This document shows, one piece after another, positions 34,701-44,922 of a DNA stretch of 64,000 bases. The position numbers were made by a program, and so were the translations under genes. The number at the start of each line of letters is the position of its first letter. Position 1 is the stretch's first letter. Under the pieces are notes generated by a model. It saw nothing but the letters and a program-made list of their open reading frames with translations. It had not been told where the DNA came from and searched no databases. The DNA lies in assembly GCA_036898135.1 (NCBI GenBank), contig CM072513.1, positions 33,707,691 to 33,771,690 of the forward strand. Reading direction: 5' to 3'. The DNA is from Oncomelania hupensis. Lineage: Eukaryota > Mollusca > Gastropoda > Littorinimorpha > Pomatiopsidae.

Positions 34701-35781
34701 GAGGTCGCTAGAGCTAAATTCTTGTACTGTTTATCCTGGTATTTTCGATTCACTGTCCTTCTATACTGTGTATCCTGTTTTTTTAGTGTCGTTAATGGGT
34801 TATACGTTGTACACTGATCTTGTGAATTCCATGAAAGCCTGTTCAGTACATCTTGGTCGTTTGATGTCTCTGATCTGTTATATCGTAATTCCTGATCTAA
34901 TGATGTGTACAGTAAATGCCTCTCTTTTGGTGTAGTTATCCTGGAGTATTGAGTTTCCTTATCTTCTTGTGTCGTTGTTCTGATGGACTGTTGTGCCAAT
35001 GTGTTTAGTGTTACTAATATGGTGTTCTGGTTTTCCTGACAAGTTGGTGACCATTTGGTTTCTTGGTCTTGTGCCATCAAAGGCCTCGTGTGCTGTAATC
35101 CGTGTTCTGCTGTCCACAAACCACTGCTTTGTACTACCTGGTCTTTTGGTTCTACTGAACTGCTGCAATTGTATCTCTGATTTACAGGCTCTGCTGCTGA
35201 ATCAATGACATCGAGAGTCTCTGATGCAGGTGAACATGAAACTTCCAGATAATACTTAAGAGGAAGCTCTGACGGTGATGTTTGGCCAGATTCTATGGTT
35301 GGTGACAGCATTTTCACAAATGTGCTCGGATATTCTTGGGATATGTGCACCTCTGATGCTGATGCTTGGACGATTTGAACAGCACCTAAGGTGGCACTCG
35401 TGCTTTGTGACGCAATCTCCGGCGTTCGATCATGCACACTCCCGAGTGGGTATAAAACCGTAACTTCCAAAACATTGTGTTTCCACCTCGCTGGCGATGC
35501 ATCCGCCCGTGAGTCATCGTATGACACTGAAAATGAGTTCTGGGTTTGCATTCGATGCTTGCTTTCTCTGGCTCTCGTATTTTGCGGCATTTCTTCCTCT
35601 GCACAGTGGTTTTGCGATGGCAACGAGCTTTCAAGGGTTTTCCTGACCGTCTGGTCCGGCTGAAATTCCGCCGGCTCATCTTCTTTCCTAAATATCCTGT
35701 TGGGTGACCCATCCTGTGATTCAAAGGCATCATATGTAGTCACGTGTTTAGCATTCCATCCTTGTCCTTTGGCTGAGGAAA
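28748..35781 (-). CDS. Giant exon (about 7 kb) of the CARD-like repeat protein
   Basis: An uninterrupted frame of 2,344 codons from an acceptor (tcactgggatgcag, 35795-35782, phase 1) to the donor ATG|GTCAGT (28747, phase 0). There is no in-frame ATG for about 85 codons from the frame's start at 35842, so upstream exons are expected to the right, but none was found; a TATA-like TATATAAG lies at 35861-35854. Content in order: two diverged copies of a roughly 300-residue block (35690-34655 and 33300-32400), degenerate repeats of KDQxTQYSRSxTPK type, 50 nearly identical DQSTQFSRSGTPK units (31882-29934), then a less repetitive tail with two ALPEQTI motifs and many TP/SP sites. The product is Ser/Thr/Gln/Lys-rich and probably disordered. 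No known family is recognised. Confidence 0.75.
29934..31882 (-). repeat. 50-unit coding tandem repeat, 39-bp period
   Basis: Fifty consecutive in-frame units encode DQSTQFSRSGTPK with limited substitution (F to C/I/S, SR to GR, GT to ET). Every unit is exactly 13 codons, so no unit breaks the frame. Units 27-32 and 33-38 are near duplicates of each other, a 234-bp higher-order duplication. Proline-directed sites (GTP, ETP) recur in almost every unit. It has no spacer sequence, so it is not a CRISPR-like array. Confidence 0.95.
32400..35690 (-). repeat. Internal segmental duplication within the giant exon
   Basis: Block 1 (35690-34655) and block 2 (33300-32400) encode alignable sequence: EPAEFQPDQ / EPMEFQPDQ, QASASEVHISQEYPST / QASASEVQISQENPST, EPVNQRYNCSSS / EPVNQRCICSSS, and GLWTAEHGLQH / GLWTAEYGLQH. 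The offset is about 2.3-2.4 kb. Both copies keep an open frame, which suggests selection for coding after the duplication. Confidence 0.85.
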
Positions 35782-35795
35782 CTGCATCCCAGTGA

Positions 35796-37246
35796 TGACA
35801 GAGAGAAAGACAGAAAATCAAATGAACTCTAGGAATGGACACACGGTGTGTGGCTTATATAAAGACAACAGGTCTGCCGAACGCGAATCAAATAGGGCAA
35901 ATGTACTGCCGATAGTCCACCAGAAATCAGGGTAGTGTGATCTGCGTAAGACAACTATTACTTGCCCGATATACAACATGTTTCTGTGCTGCTGAGATCA
36001 GTTCTGGACAGAGCTTTTGCAGCTACCAAAATCAATGTTGGCGAAAAGTGATTCAACAGATGAGTAAGTGTTGCGCAACAATTTTTCATGAGAAAAATTG
36101 TCGCACAGTGGCTGAATTTTACTTGAAAAACGAACGAACATGAATTCCAGCCACACCTTTTCATATGTAGTGGCATTACTATGGTCGCAATCTATCGCTT
36201 TGCAACAAGTTTTCACGTAAAAAAAAAATTGTTCACGTGCAAACGAGTCACAAGCGACCGTAATTTACACTCAATTACAGCGATACAATTTCACGGGTTA
36301 GGGTAGCAAAATTTGATCGCAAAATTTTCCTCAGCTGTAGTACTATTTACAGGCTTCAGCTAGTCTATTTTATGGACATTTTGTGTGTGCCTGAAATGAA
36401 GTCGCGCAACTTTTTTTTAATGTAATCTATTGTCGCACGACTATATTTCACATGGTAATCGATCGTTGCGACCCTATTTCACGTCGAACAGGGTTCATAC
36501 TTCATAGGCTACTAATATTAGCACATAGACAAATCTATTAGAAACAAGCATGTACCTGATGGACTATGCTGTTGCGAAAGCCTGCCTCGCTTTTTTCCAA
36601 AACCAAAGCAACTCATTCATCTGATGGCCCTGATGTAGAATGCAAAACCCAAGCAATTTGAACATATGTTTAGTTCCAGTTGGACGGTGGTGTTCACCAC
36701 TTTCAGTATCTATCCAAGGGAAGGGAAAGCTGCGGTTGGACCAGTGAAACTATACCGCCGAGCAAAAAGAATCTTCATATACGGCATCGAGGTCGGCCTT
36801 AAAAATGCGCTCTCCAGGTCGAGGTGCTATACCATTATGGATGTTTCACCCAGTTGCTTATGAACTAACACTGAACTGAATCTTCACAGACAGGTCGCCA
36901 TCATGGTAATATCCCCCTCAATCTTGATCGAACTTCCGGAAACTGATTTGACGTCAAACATCATGTCGTAAAGTGTCTCGGAATATCAGAAAAGATCCGT
37001 GACGCTAAAATGTATGGAATTCCTTTTGTAAAATATTTATTTGCGATATTTTTTCAGTCTTTTTTTTTTTCAACTTTCAGCTAAATAATATTTATATAGA
37101 AGCATATTTTCTTTCTTTTTTTCTTTTAAAAAAATCATTTGTTTACAAACAATGTAAGATTTCTCTAAATAATATATTTTCTCCGTAAATAACTTATTAT
37201 TTACCTAAACAATGCATTGTTTATTGTTGCTATATAATGTGATATA

Positions 37247-37250
<4 letters not shown>
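35796..37250. other. Upstream region of the CARD-like gene, no exon recognised
   Basis: It should hold the 5' part of the minus-strand gene or its intron. 36050-36490 has repeated gtcgcac, gttgcga and tttcacgt motifs in both orientations, suggesting an old repeat. No exon with convincing splice sites and coding sequence was found. Confidence 0.4.

Positions 37251-37319
<69 letters not shown>
37251..37319. repeat. (GA)n microsatellite at a LINE 3' end
   Basis: A 69-bp AG dinucleotide run directly beyond the A-run that ends the LINE at 37321. Confidence 0.95.
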
Positions 37320-37321
<2 letters not shown>

Positions 37322-37447
37322 CTTTTTTTTTGACATTTGGACATGCCAAAGACATGTCAATTTATTGTTTATACCTATGCCCCTAACATTGGGGTCCGCT
37401 GTATATTCACAATAAATGAAATCATACAAGGTAAAGAAAATATTTCA

Positions 37448-38094
37448 TCATGAAAGGAAAAGTTCACGCTGTTTAAACGCTTTATATAAAAACACACATA
37501 AATTTCTTACTGTCCTATTATTTGTTGATGATAATAAAATAGATAAATGAAAAGAGCTAGGGTTTCTATAAAACTTAGCAGCGATAAACATTTTTCTTAA
37601 GTCTTCATACAATGGACAGCAAAACATAAAGTGTAATTCATTTTCTTCACATTTGTTGCACACAGGACATGTAATGTCTCTTGGTGTGTGCTGTTTATAT
37701 CTAAAATGATGAACTGCTAAATCTGACACACCAAAACGAAACTTTGTCATAATAAATTTTAAATGTTTATCTATGTCTAATTTCAGATAGAGAGGAATAC
37801 TGTGCAAAGAATCACAAAATGTCATATACATACAAAAACGTTCACTGTTATTTACATGTTCATCCCAGTTTTGCCATCTACAATCAATCATCCGCTGTTT
37901 AAGAACACGCAACAAGTCTTTCACTTCTCCCACACCTTGATTCAGCCACACAAAACTAAAACCATACTGATACAAACACAAGCGTACATTAGTCACCCAT
38001 GTCTATCATCCAAATTACGTAACATTACATACGCTTTTTTGGGCAATCTATTATCCTCCATTTCTAACAACTTAAACCAATATCGAATGCAACT
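37448..38094 (-). pseudogene. LINE C-terminal region with zinc knuckle
   Basis: The minus strand encodes SCIRYWFKLLEMEDNRLPKK, a frame break near 37995 (RHG then a stop), then VTNVRLCLYQYGF, FRYKQHTPRDI and a CPVCNKCEENELHFMFCCPL knuckle with C..C........H....C spacing. That knuckle is typical of the C-terminus of L1- and Tx1-group elements. It ends at 37448 (KQRELFLS). The 3' UTR follows to 37321. Confidence 0.75.
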
Positions 38095-38582
38095 TATAAT
38101 CAGTGATCGTCCTAGGGATTTGCAAAACCGGTATGACGTCACAGTAAACAAACCCACTCGAACGCAAACCGGTAGGCCAGTCACGGAAACCGGTATGACC
38201 CATAGCAAAGCTTAATAATGCGTCATTATTTTATATAAGTAGATGGCGACTCTGTTAATGCAATTTCTGTTTCATTAGAAACATCTTCGTCTTCACATAA
38301 ACTTCTTTTATCGCCCCTCTCCCCCCTAGCAAAAAATGAAAAAAGAGATTTTTGCTTCTTCATTGTACTGTCGCAGTACATACTGAGCACAAGAGAAGAC
38401 AAAATCGAAAAATGCGCGAGTTTAATTTATCCGTATTCACGATAGCCTTGCGCCCGCCAATGTTATATCATTCTGTATTAATTACCTCAAAGAATATGGC
38501 AAGGCTACTGAACGCGTTCGCAGGCCTCTCGTCTACACTCCCTAAACACATAATCAGCGTGGCTGGCTGGCTTGCTGGCTGG

Positions 38583-39219
38583 TGTTACGTTGAAACGCGT
38601 ACGAAAGTATGTCGGAAGCGCGCACGATAGATCTAATCGTTTCGTTTTGCAAAGTATTCAATAATGGAGTTTATTTACCTTTGATTTGAGTTTGCATTGT
38701 TTGCTAGGAGAGGCTTTGTATAACGTTGATGATTTGCGTTAGTCGATATTGTTGGAGAATTTTCGGGATCTGCATGTTTATTACTGTCGATAAAAATTTC
38801 CCGATGGATATCGAAGGTCGTGAATGTTCCCGGAAGTAGAGGAAATGTGTATGACGTAAGCCAGTGATGACGATCTTTAGTTCGATTGGTGGCAGTGCGT
38901 CATTTCTACCGTGTACCAAATTGTTCGAGAAGAGAGAGAGGTTATTTAATCGTGTGCCGAGTTGCTGTTGAGAGATAGTTGAAGTTGTTGTTAGTTGGAA
39001 AGTAAATTTGAGAGTGGAAAGACGATTGAGAATTGTATGCAGTTGTTGATGTGTGCTGAATAAAAAGTGGAAAACTTCATACGTCGACTCTGTGACTTGT
39101 ATGCTGTTTGGACGGGTTGCGTGAATAAACGAATCTGAGCTACACTCATCAGTACTTCAGCATTGGGGCTGAATCGGATACTGATAAAGGAAAACACCAA
39201 CATCGAACGGAGTGTAACA
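38583..39219 (+). repeat. 5' LTR of Gypsy element 1
   Basis: 637 bp, TGTTAC...GTAACA. It contains the tgctgaataaaaagtgg polyadenylation region near 39055. It differs from the 3' LTR at only a handful of positions (near 38698, at aaaaatttccc, and in the last 12 bp). Confidence 0.92.
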
Positions 39220-39639
39220 TTTTGGGGGTCAAGCCGCGATTCACGCCATAGCCAAGGGTTCAACTGCTACAACAAGCGAGTCAACGTTACGAGAGGCAGT
39301 CATCGAGGGTAGCCGCCAACGAGTTGCGTCGAGAGGGGCCAACATACTGGGACTACATCACCGATAGGTTCGGGTTGACTGCAAGGGCGTGTAGTCGCTG
39401 AAGAGTTGCTTCGTGAGCGAACAACAGATCGGGACTACGTGGCTACCGTAAGACTACGTCGAGGGACAGTCTCGGAGCTACATCGCCAGTGTTACAGCGA
39501 GCGTCGAGCGGACGTCGCGTCTACTTCAGCACAGGAGCGTATACATCAACACCAGCGTGGTGCAGCGTCGCATACGACGAGGACAGCGGGGCCTGCGTCA
39601 GCGAAGGCGACTAGTGACAAGCATCAGCGCTACTGCAGA

Positions 39640-39766
39640 AAGCGTGCTGTTCTAGAACAGTCTAGAAGGGTGCAGCACAGTCAAGAACTTTCTAGAAGAA
39701 GAACCTTCCAGAAAAGAACTTTCCAGAAAAGAACTTTCTAGAAAAGAACTTTCCAGAAGCATCAAG
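39640..39766 (+). promoter_or_regulatory. Phased heat-shock-element array in the Gypsy leader
   Basis: TTCnnGAA occurs at 39650, 39690, 39706, 39721, 39736 and 39751. From 39706 to 39758 every fifth base starts TTC or GAA (TTC-GAA-GAA repeated with 15-bp period), the register in which HSF trimers bind. The array ends 8 bp before the gag ATG. Element 2 has three TTCnnGAA in the same region, so the array expanded in element 1. Binding is inferred, not shown. Confidence 0.5.
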
Positions 39767-42700
39767 ATGGCTGACCTCTGGCAGAAAGGGGTTGAACTAA
39801 ATCTAAAAGGCAAACAGCTGACGGAGTACGTCAAATTCCAGGAGAGAATATTGCGAGAAGAAAGAGAAGAACAGCGACGGCGCGAAGAACGAGAATTAGA
39901 AGAGCAGCGTCGCCGTGAAGAAAGAGAATTAGAGGAACAGCGACGGCGCGAAGAAAGAGAATTAGAAGAGAAGCGGCAAGAAAAAGAAGAGCAACGACGC
40001 CGAGAAGAAAGAGAATTCGAGCTGAAGCGTCTTGAAGGTGATCGTCAGTACCAGCTAGAGTTGGCGCGTATCCAGAACAATCAGCATGCGCCACAAGTCA
40101 CCAACGACCATACGGCTCCAAAATTGCCAGCTTTCGTCGACGGGAAGGACCAGATCGACAGCTATCTGGCGAGATTCGAAAGGTTCGCCGAAAGCTCCAA
40201 CTGGCAACCTCGAGACTGGGCGATTCGACTAAGTGCACTTCTGACAGGGCAAGCGCTCGAAGTTTACACCAGACTGTCGAACGATGACGCCAAAAACTAC
40301 GACGTCTTGAAAGAGGCCCTGTTGCAGTGCTACAACTTTACAGAGAAGGGCTACCGTAAACGCTTCCGTGAATGCCGGCCTAAGTCAGACGAGACGCCAA
40401 AGCAGTTTGTGGAGCGCCTGTCGTCATATCTACACAAGTGGGTGGAGTTATCAGGCGAAATGAAGTCTTACGACAGTCTCCATGACCTGATCGTGAAGGA
40501 ACAATTTCTCAATGCCTGTCACAAGGACATAGCGACCCACTTAGAAGAACAAAAGCTGCAGACGCTTAAAGATGTGACTGAGGCTGCTGAAAGATATCTC
40601 ATCGCTCATGGGAAGACCCTGGGGCCACCCAGCGCGACGAAACATTTTCAGAAGACTGGAAACCATGTGAACCAGATCCAGGGGAGCCAGACGAGCCAGA
40701 GACACACTGACTCCACGCCACCTCCCAGGGAAGGGCATTCAAGAGGCTGTTTCACTTGCAACGCTACAGACCACAGAGCGGCTAACTGTCCTCAAAACAA
40801 GAGTAGCGGACAGCGGGGCAGTATGGATAATGCAGCGGTGGGCAACCGGCAGAGGCGGTTCTCCAATCAACGGCAAACCAGTAGATCTGACCATCAGGTG
40901 TGCGGCGGGAGCGTCATTCTTCCGAGTGAGACCGAGCGCACAGCTACCCCTGCGGACGTGCAAGAGTGCATGACCGATGGCCAGCTTCTCCTTGCCAACG
41001 GAAAATCCATCCCCGTCGTCGCCAGCGCAGCTGTGACCGTCCAGAACATGCCTGTTTCAAAGGGACGCGTCGGAAATCATGAAGTGACTGTCTTAAGAGA
41101 CTCTGGCTGTAGTGGGGTCATCGTCAGAGAAGACCTAATCGCTAAAGAACAGTTCACTTGCGATTCAAAATGGACACTTATGGCCGACAGCAAATGTTTG
41201 AAAGCACCAGTTGCGAAGATTCATGTCAACACCCCTTTATACACAGGCGAAGTAGAAGCGGTTTGCCTGAAGAAGCCGCTATACGATTTGATGATCGGGA
41301 ACATCGATGGCGCGAGACGACCCGACGACCCCGATCCAGAGTGGAGTCCTGCCTCAACCCAACGCGTCGAAGTTGTGGAGGAGGATCCATTGCCGTTTCC
41401 CGATGGAGACCTTACAGAGCTGCTACGGGACAATGTGGCTACTCCGGCTCAGCCCTGCCGACCAGAGATTGTCGGTGCTGTTACTACCAGGGCCCAGGCC
41501 AAGAGAGACAAGATGTCTACGCCACTGAAGGTCGCCGACAACTCCAAAGCTGCCATCGTGGACAGAGATAAGCTGATCCAGCTCCAGGAAGCTGATAGTA
41601 CTTTAAACAAGTACAGGAACCGCCAAGACCACGTGACCAAAGGCAGTGGTACGGTCTATTTCGAGGTGAAGGCCAAGATCCTGTACAGAATCTTCCAGCA
41701 CCCGAGGGTCAACGGAGGTAAACCACTACGTCAAGTCTTGGTACCGTTACCCCTAAGGCGCCAGGTGATGGAGGTAGCGCATGACTCAATCATGGGAGGT
41801 CACCTGGGTATCAAGAAGACGTCGGATAGAATCCAGGCGGTATTCTACTGGCCAGGACTTCATGCGGACGTCAGCCGTTTCTGCCGATCATGTGACATTT
41901 GCCAGAAGACCATACCTCGAGGAAGGGTCCCGAAAGTGCCTATGCAGAGGATGCCTCTGATCGACCGACCTTTCAAGAGGGTGGCCTTAGACTTAATCGG
42001 CGAAAAAAGACCTCCGAGTGAAGAAGGTCATCGGTGGGTACTGACTTTAGTGGACTATGCGACTCGGTACCCAGAAGCAGTGCCACTGAAGAAGATTGAC
42101 ACTGAAACTGTAGCAGAGGCACTGGTGGACATGTTCAGTAGGCTTGGAGTGCCTGAAGAAATTCTGACAGACCTCGGGACGCAGTTCGTCTCTGACTGCA
42201 TGAAGGAGGTCAACAGATTGCTGAGCATCCGGCATTTAACTACGACACCCTACCATCCAATGTGCAACGGGCTCGTCGAAAAGTTCAATGCTACGCTGAA
42301 GTCCACCCTGAAGAAACTGTGCAGCGAGCAGCCCAGACAATGGCATCGCTATATCAACGCCTTACTTTTCGCCTACAGAGAAGTACCGCAGGAGTCCACC
42401 GGCTTTTCTCCGTTCGAGCTGCTGTACGGAAGAACCATCCGAGGGCCGATGCACATCCTAAAAGAACTGTGGACGAAAGAAGTAGATACCCCAGAGGTGA
42501 AGAACAGCTACCAGTACGTGTTTGAGCTACGGGAGAAGCTGGAGCAGACTCTCGAGATAGCCAGAGAAAACCTGAAGAAATCCCAGGACTGTGGAAAGCA
42601 CTACTATGATCGTAGGGCTGTGAACAGGAAGTTCAAACCTGGCAACAAAGTGCTGGTGCTGCTACCTACCGATCATAATAAGTTGCTGATGCAGTGGAGA

Positions 42701-43297
42701 GGCCCGTACGAAGTGGAGACCGTGGTGGGGATCAACGACTATAAGGTGAAGGTCGGCCAGCATTCCAAAATATACCACGCCAACCTCCTTAAGCTGTACG
42801 TGGAGAGGCCGCCAGAGACTGTACATGCAGCAACAGCAGCTGTGACCGACGACAGCTTTGACAGCGAAGAACTGTTGGAACTGGGAGGCTTCCACAGCAA
42901 AGAAGGCATCGATGATGTTAAGCTAGGACCAAGCTTGACGGAAGGTCAAAAGATGGAGCTCAAGGACCTTATGGGCGAGTTTCCCCATAGCTTCAGTGAT
43001 GTCCCAGGCTCTACGACTTTGGTCGAACATGAAGTCCATACCCAGACCTGGAAGGAGCATCTGCAGACCTTGAGGGAGCTGTTCCACCGTCCCGCAGAAG
43101 CCAACCTGACCGTGAGACCCAGCGAATGCATTCTGGGAGCTGACAACGTCGACTGCGTCGGACATCCGACGGAAGAGGAAGACAACGGAGGATGCACTGA
43201 CTCCAGGAAAGCCCACGAGATCACTGTCTTTGACCCTGGGCCGATGACGACCGCAACTGACGAGGGCGTCGTTTCCTTGCGGTTGAAAGAACATTGA
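39767..43297 (+). CDS. Gypsy Gag-protease-integrase polyprotein with RT remnant
   Basis: 1,176 codons from an ATG. Residues about 20-90 are a charged coiled-coil repeat (EEQRRREERELEE units). About 120-290 is a Gag capsid-like region. A CX2CX4HX4C knuckle (CFTCNATDHRAANC) is near 328, and protease with DSG near 445. The integrase has an HHCC zinc finger at about 670-710, Asp near 741 (ALDLIG), Asp near 800 (LTDLGTQF), Glu near 837 (NGLVEKF), and a GPY/F module near 979. RT upstream sequence starts after 1050 but is cut: EVH is joined directly to TQTWKEHLQTL, which removes RT motifs A-C. The end is a decayed RT connection region; no RNase H. It cannot supply RT itself. Confidence 0.9.
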   Translation: MADLWQKGVELNLKGKQLTEYVKFQERILREEREEQRRREERELEEQRRREERELEEQRRREERELEEKRQEKEEQRRREEREFELKRLEGDRQYQLELARIQNNQHAPQVTNDHTAPKLPAFVDGKDQIDSYLARFERFAESSNWQPRDWAIRLSALLTGQALEVYTRLSNDDAKNYDVLKEALLQCYNFTEKGYRKRFRECRPKSDETPKQFVERLSSYLHKWVELSGEMKSYDSLHDLIVKEQFLNACHKDIATHLEEQKLQTLKDVTEAAERYLIAHGKTLGPPSATKHFQKTGNHVNQIQGSQTSQRHTDSTPPPREGHSRGCFTCNATDHRAANCPQNKSSGQRGSMDNAAVGNRQRRFSNQRQTSRSDHQVCGGSVILPSETERTATPADVQECMTDGQLLLANGKSIPVVASAAVTVQNMPVSKGRVGNHEVTVLRDSGCSGVIVREDLIAKEQFTCDSKWTLMADSKCLKAPVAKIHVNTPLYTGEVEAVCLKKPLYDLMIGNIDGARRPDDPDPEWSPASTQRVEVVEEDPLPFPDGDLTELLRDNVATPAQPCRPEIVGAVTTRAQAKRDKMSTPLKVADNSKAAIVDRDKLIQLQEADSTLNKYRNRQDHVTKGSGTVYFEVKAKILYRIFQHPRVNGGKPLRQVLVPLPLRRQVMEVAHDSIMGGHLGIKKTSDRIQAVFYWPGLHADVSRFCRSCDICQKTIPRGRVPKVPMQRMPLIDRPFKRVALDLIGEKRPPSEEGHRWVLTLVDYATRYPEAVPLKKIDTETVAEALVDMFSRLGVPEEILTDLGTQFVSDCMKEVNRLLSIRHLTTTPYHPMCNGLVEKFNATLKSTLKKLCSEQPRQWHRYINALLFAYREVPQESTGFSPFELLYGRTIRGPMHILKELWTKEVDTPEVKNSYQYVFELREKLEQTLEIARENLKKSQDCGKHYYDRRAVNRKFKPGNKVLVLLPTDHNKLLMQWRGPYEVETVVGINDYKVKVGQHSKIYHANLLKLYVERPPETVHAATAAVTDDSFDSEELLELGGFHSKEGIDDVKLGPSLTEGQKMELKDLMGEFPHSFSDVPGSTTLVEHEVHTQTWKEHLQTLRELFHRPAEANLTVRPSECILGADNVDCVGHPTEEEDNGGCTDSRKAHEITVFDPGPMTTATDEGVVSLRLKEH

Positions 43298-43552
43298 CTG
43301 TGTGGAGAACATTGGCAATATCTAAACAGACTTGCAGATGAGAAACATTGACCTTGTGTGAATGAACTGTGAACATTGACAGTATCCAGAAAGACTTGCG
43401 GATGAAAAACATGGACTCTGTGTATATAAACTGAGAACATTGACAGTAAATGAGACAGTCTGAAGTAAGTTTTAATTCTGTACATTGTTTGTGCATTACG
43501 TTTCAACGTTGTTGAAAGAAATTGGGTAAATTTCTTCTTGAGTGGGGGGTTA
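43298..43552 (+). other. Untranslated 3' region of Gypsy element 1
   Basis: Three imperfect units of about 60-70 bp built on gaacattgacagtatccaga and agacttgcggatgaaaaaca, then the polypurine tract. The same units occur inverted at 54440-54650 in element 2. Confidence 0.8.
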
Positions 43553-44188
43553 TGTTACGTTGAAACGCGTACGAAAGTATGTCGGAAGCGCGCACGATAG
43601 ATCTAATCGTTTCGTTTTGCAAAGTATTCAATAATGGAGTTTATTTACCTTTGATTTGAGTTTGCATTGTTGTTAGGAGAGGCTTTGTATAACGTTGATG
43701 ATTTGCGTTAGTCGATATTGTTGGAGAATTTTCGGGATCTGCATGTTTATTACTGTCGATAGAAATTTCCCGATGGATATCGAAGGTCGTGAATGTTCCC
43801 GGAAGTAGAGGAAATGTGTATGACGTAAGCCAGTGATGACGATCTTTAGTTCGATTGGTGGCAGTGCGTCATTTCTACCGTGTACCAAATTGTTCGAGAA
43901 GAGAGAGAGGTTATTTAATCGTGTGCCGAGTTGCTGTTGAGAGATAGTTGAAGTTGTTGTTAGTTGGAAAGTAAATTTGAGAGTGGAAAGACGATTGAGA
44001 ATTGTATGCAGTTGTTGATGTGTGCTGAATAAAAAGTGGAAAACTTCATACGTCGACTCTGTGACTTGTATGCTGTTTGGACGGGTTGCGTGAATAAACG
44101 AATCTGAGCTACACTCATCAGTACTTCAGCATTGGGGCTGAATCGGATACTGATAAAGGAAAACACCAACATCGAATCGAGTGCAACA
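43553..44188 (+). repeat. 3' LTR of Gypsy element 1
   Basis: 636 bp, TGTTACG...GTGCAACA. The last base changes (atcgaatcgagtgcaaca) differ from the 5' LTR (atcgaacggagtgtaaca) and weaken the terminal inverted repeat. Confidence 0.92.
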
Positions 44189-44199
44189 GCTGGCTGGCT

Positions 44200-44201
<2 letters not shown>

Positions 44202-44265
<64 letters not shown>

Positions 44266-44271
44266 CTCTCT
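44202..44271. repeat. (CT)n microsatellite
   Basis: A CT dinucleotide run next to the GCTG repeat at the Gypsy insertion site. Confidence 0.97.
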
Positions 44272-44432
44272 TCATTTCTCTTGTTTTTCTTTCTCTTTTT
44301 CTTTATTTTTGAAACCAGTCAAACAAAATAAGAACCGGTAGGCTCTACCGGCTACTGATTTTTCAACCGGTATTTTTATTCTCAAACCGGTAAAATACCG
44401 GTAATTTCCGGTTAAATCCATCCCTGTATAAT

Positions 44433-44922
44433 AGAGTAATTGGATGCCTGTTTAATTCGTTATATACAAGATCATTTGGCGTTCGTAAATCTACATACAC
44501 AAATTTTTTTCAACCACAATGTTGTGCAGCTTTATCTAAACCCCATATTTCTGAGCCATACTGCATAATTGGCTGCACTTGGGCATCAAAAAGTTTCATA
44601 TAAACATCAAAAGATGAGCAGTTATACATACGAAACCTTTGGATAATACTTAACAATGCTTTCTTAGCTTTACTAGCAATGTCCCTACATGCAGCAACAA
44701 AGCTCAGCCTAGTAGAAAAATAAATACCCAAGTACTTGTATGCATTCACAACTGGCATTACAATTCCATCTCTCTCGCACACCCAAATATCATCCTTTTC
44801 TGAAAACAATAATGTTACTTTTGTCCAAATTAACCTTCAAACAAAGTGATCTAGCTGTTCTACATAAATTATTTAGCTGAGTCTGTAATCCAATAACAGT
44901 ATCAGATAAAAGAGTCACATCA
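44433..44922 (-). pseudogene. LINE reverse transcriptase, thumb and following region
   Basis: The minus strand encodes VTLLSDTVIGLQTQLNNLCR, LKVNLDKSNIIVF, a frame shift, then NAYKYLGIYFSTRLSF, YGSEIWGL and TPNDLVYNELNRHPITLL. These are the standard motifs after RT motif C in L1/Tx1-type LINEs. It is interrupted on both sides by TIR elements, and at least one frameshift and one stop are present. Confidence 0.75.

Larger units (their letters stand above)
38583..44188 (+). mobile_element. Ty3/Gypsy LTR retrotransposon 1 (RT-deleted), Gmr1-like gene order
   Basis: LTRs at 38583-39219 and 43553-44188 are about 99% alike by eye, so insertion is recent. The target duplication appears to be GCTGG (38578-38582, 44189-44193), although the site is a GCTG repeat. 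A candidate primer-binding site tgggggtcaagcc begins 3 nt after the 5' LTR; the tRNA is not identified. A polypurine tract agtggggggt precedes the 3' LTR. The single ORF (39767-43297) reads Gag, protease, integrase, then an RT remnant. Confidence 0.9.
38101..44426. mobile_element. hAT-like TIR element (TSD TATAAT) that received a Gypsy element
   Basis: Its own sequence is about 715 bp: 38101-38582 and 44194-44426. The ends are CAGTGATCGTCCTAGGGATT and (inverted) CAGGGATGGATTTAACCGG, alike if 11 bp in the left end are an insertion. Both subterminal regions carry several ACCGGTA motifs. The 6-bp duplication TATAAT flanks it (38095-38100, 44427-44432). It has no transposase. The (CT)n and (GCTG)n next to the Gypsy insertion belong to its interior. 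Confidence 0.65.

Noticed and set aside
38100..38130. Reading the LINE pieces at 44.4 kb and 38.1 kb as two different copies because both seem to encode an LxR motif
   Set aside because: The resemblance comes from sequence inside the TIR element; the TATAAT duplication and the restored join (RHPITLL to SCIRYWFKL) indicate one LINE.
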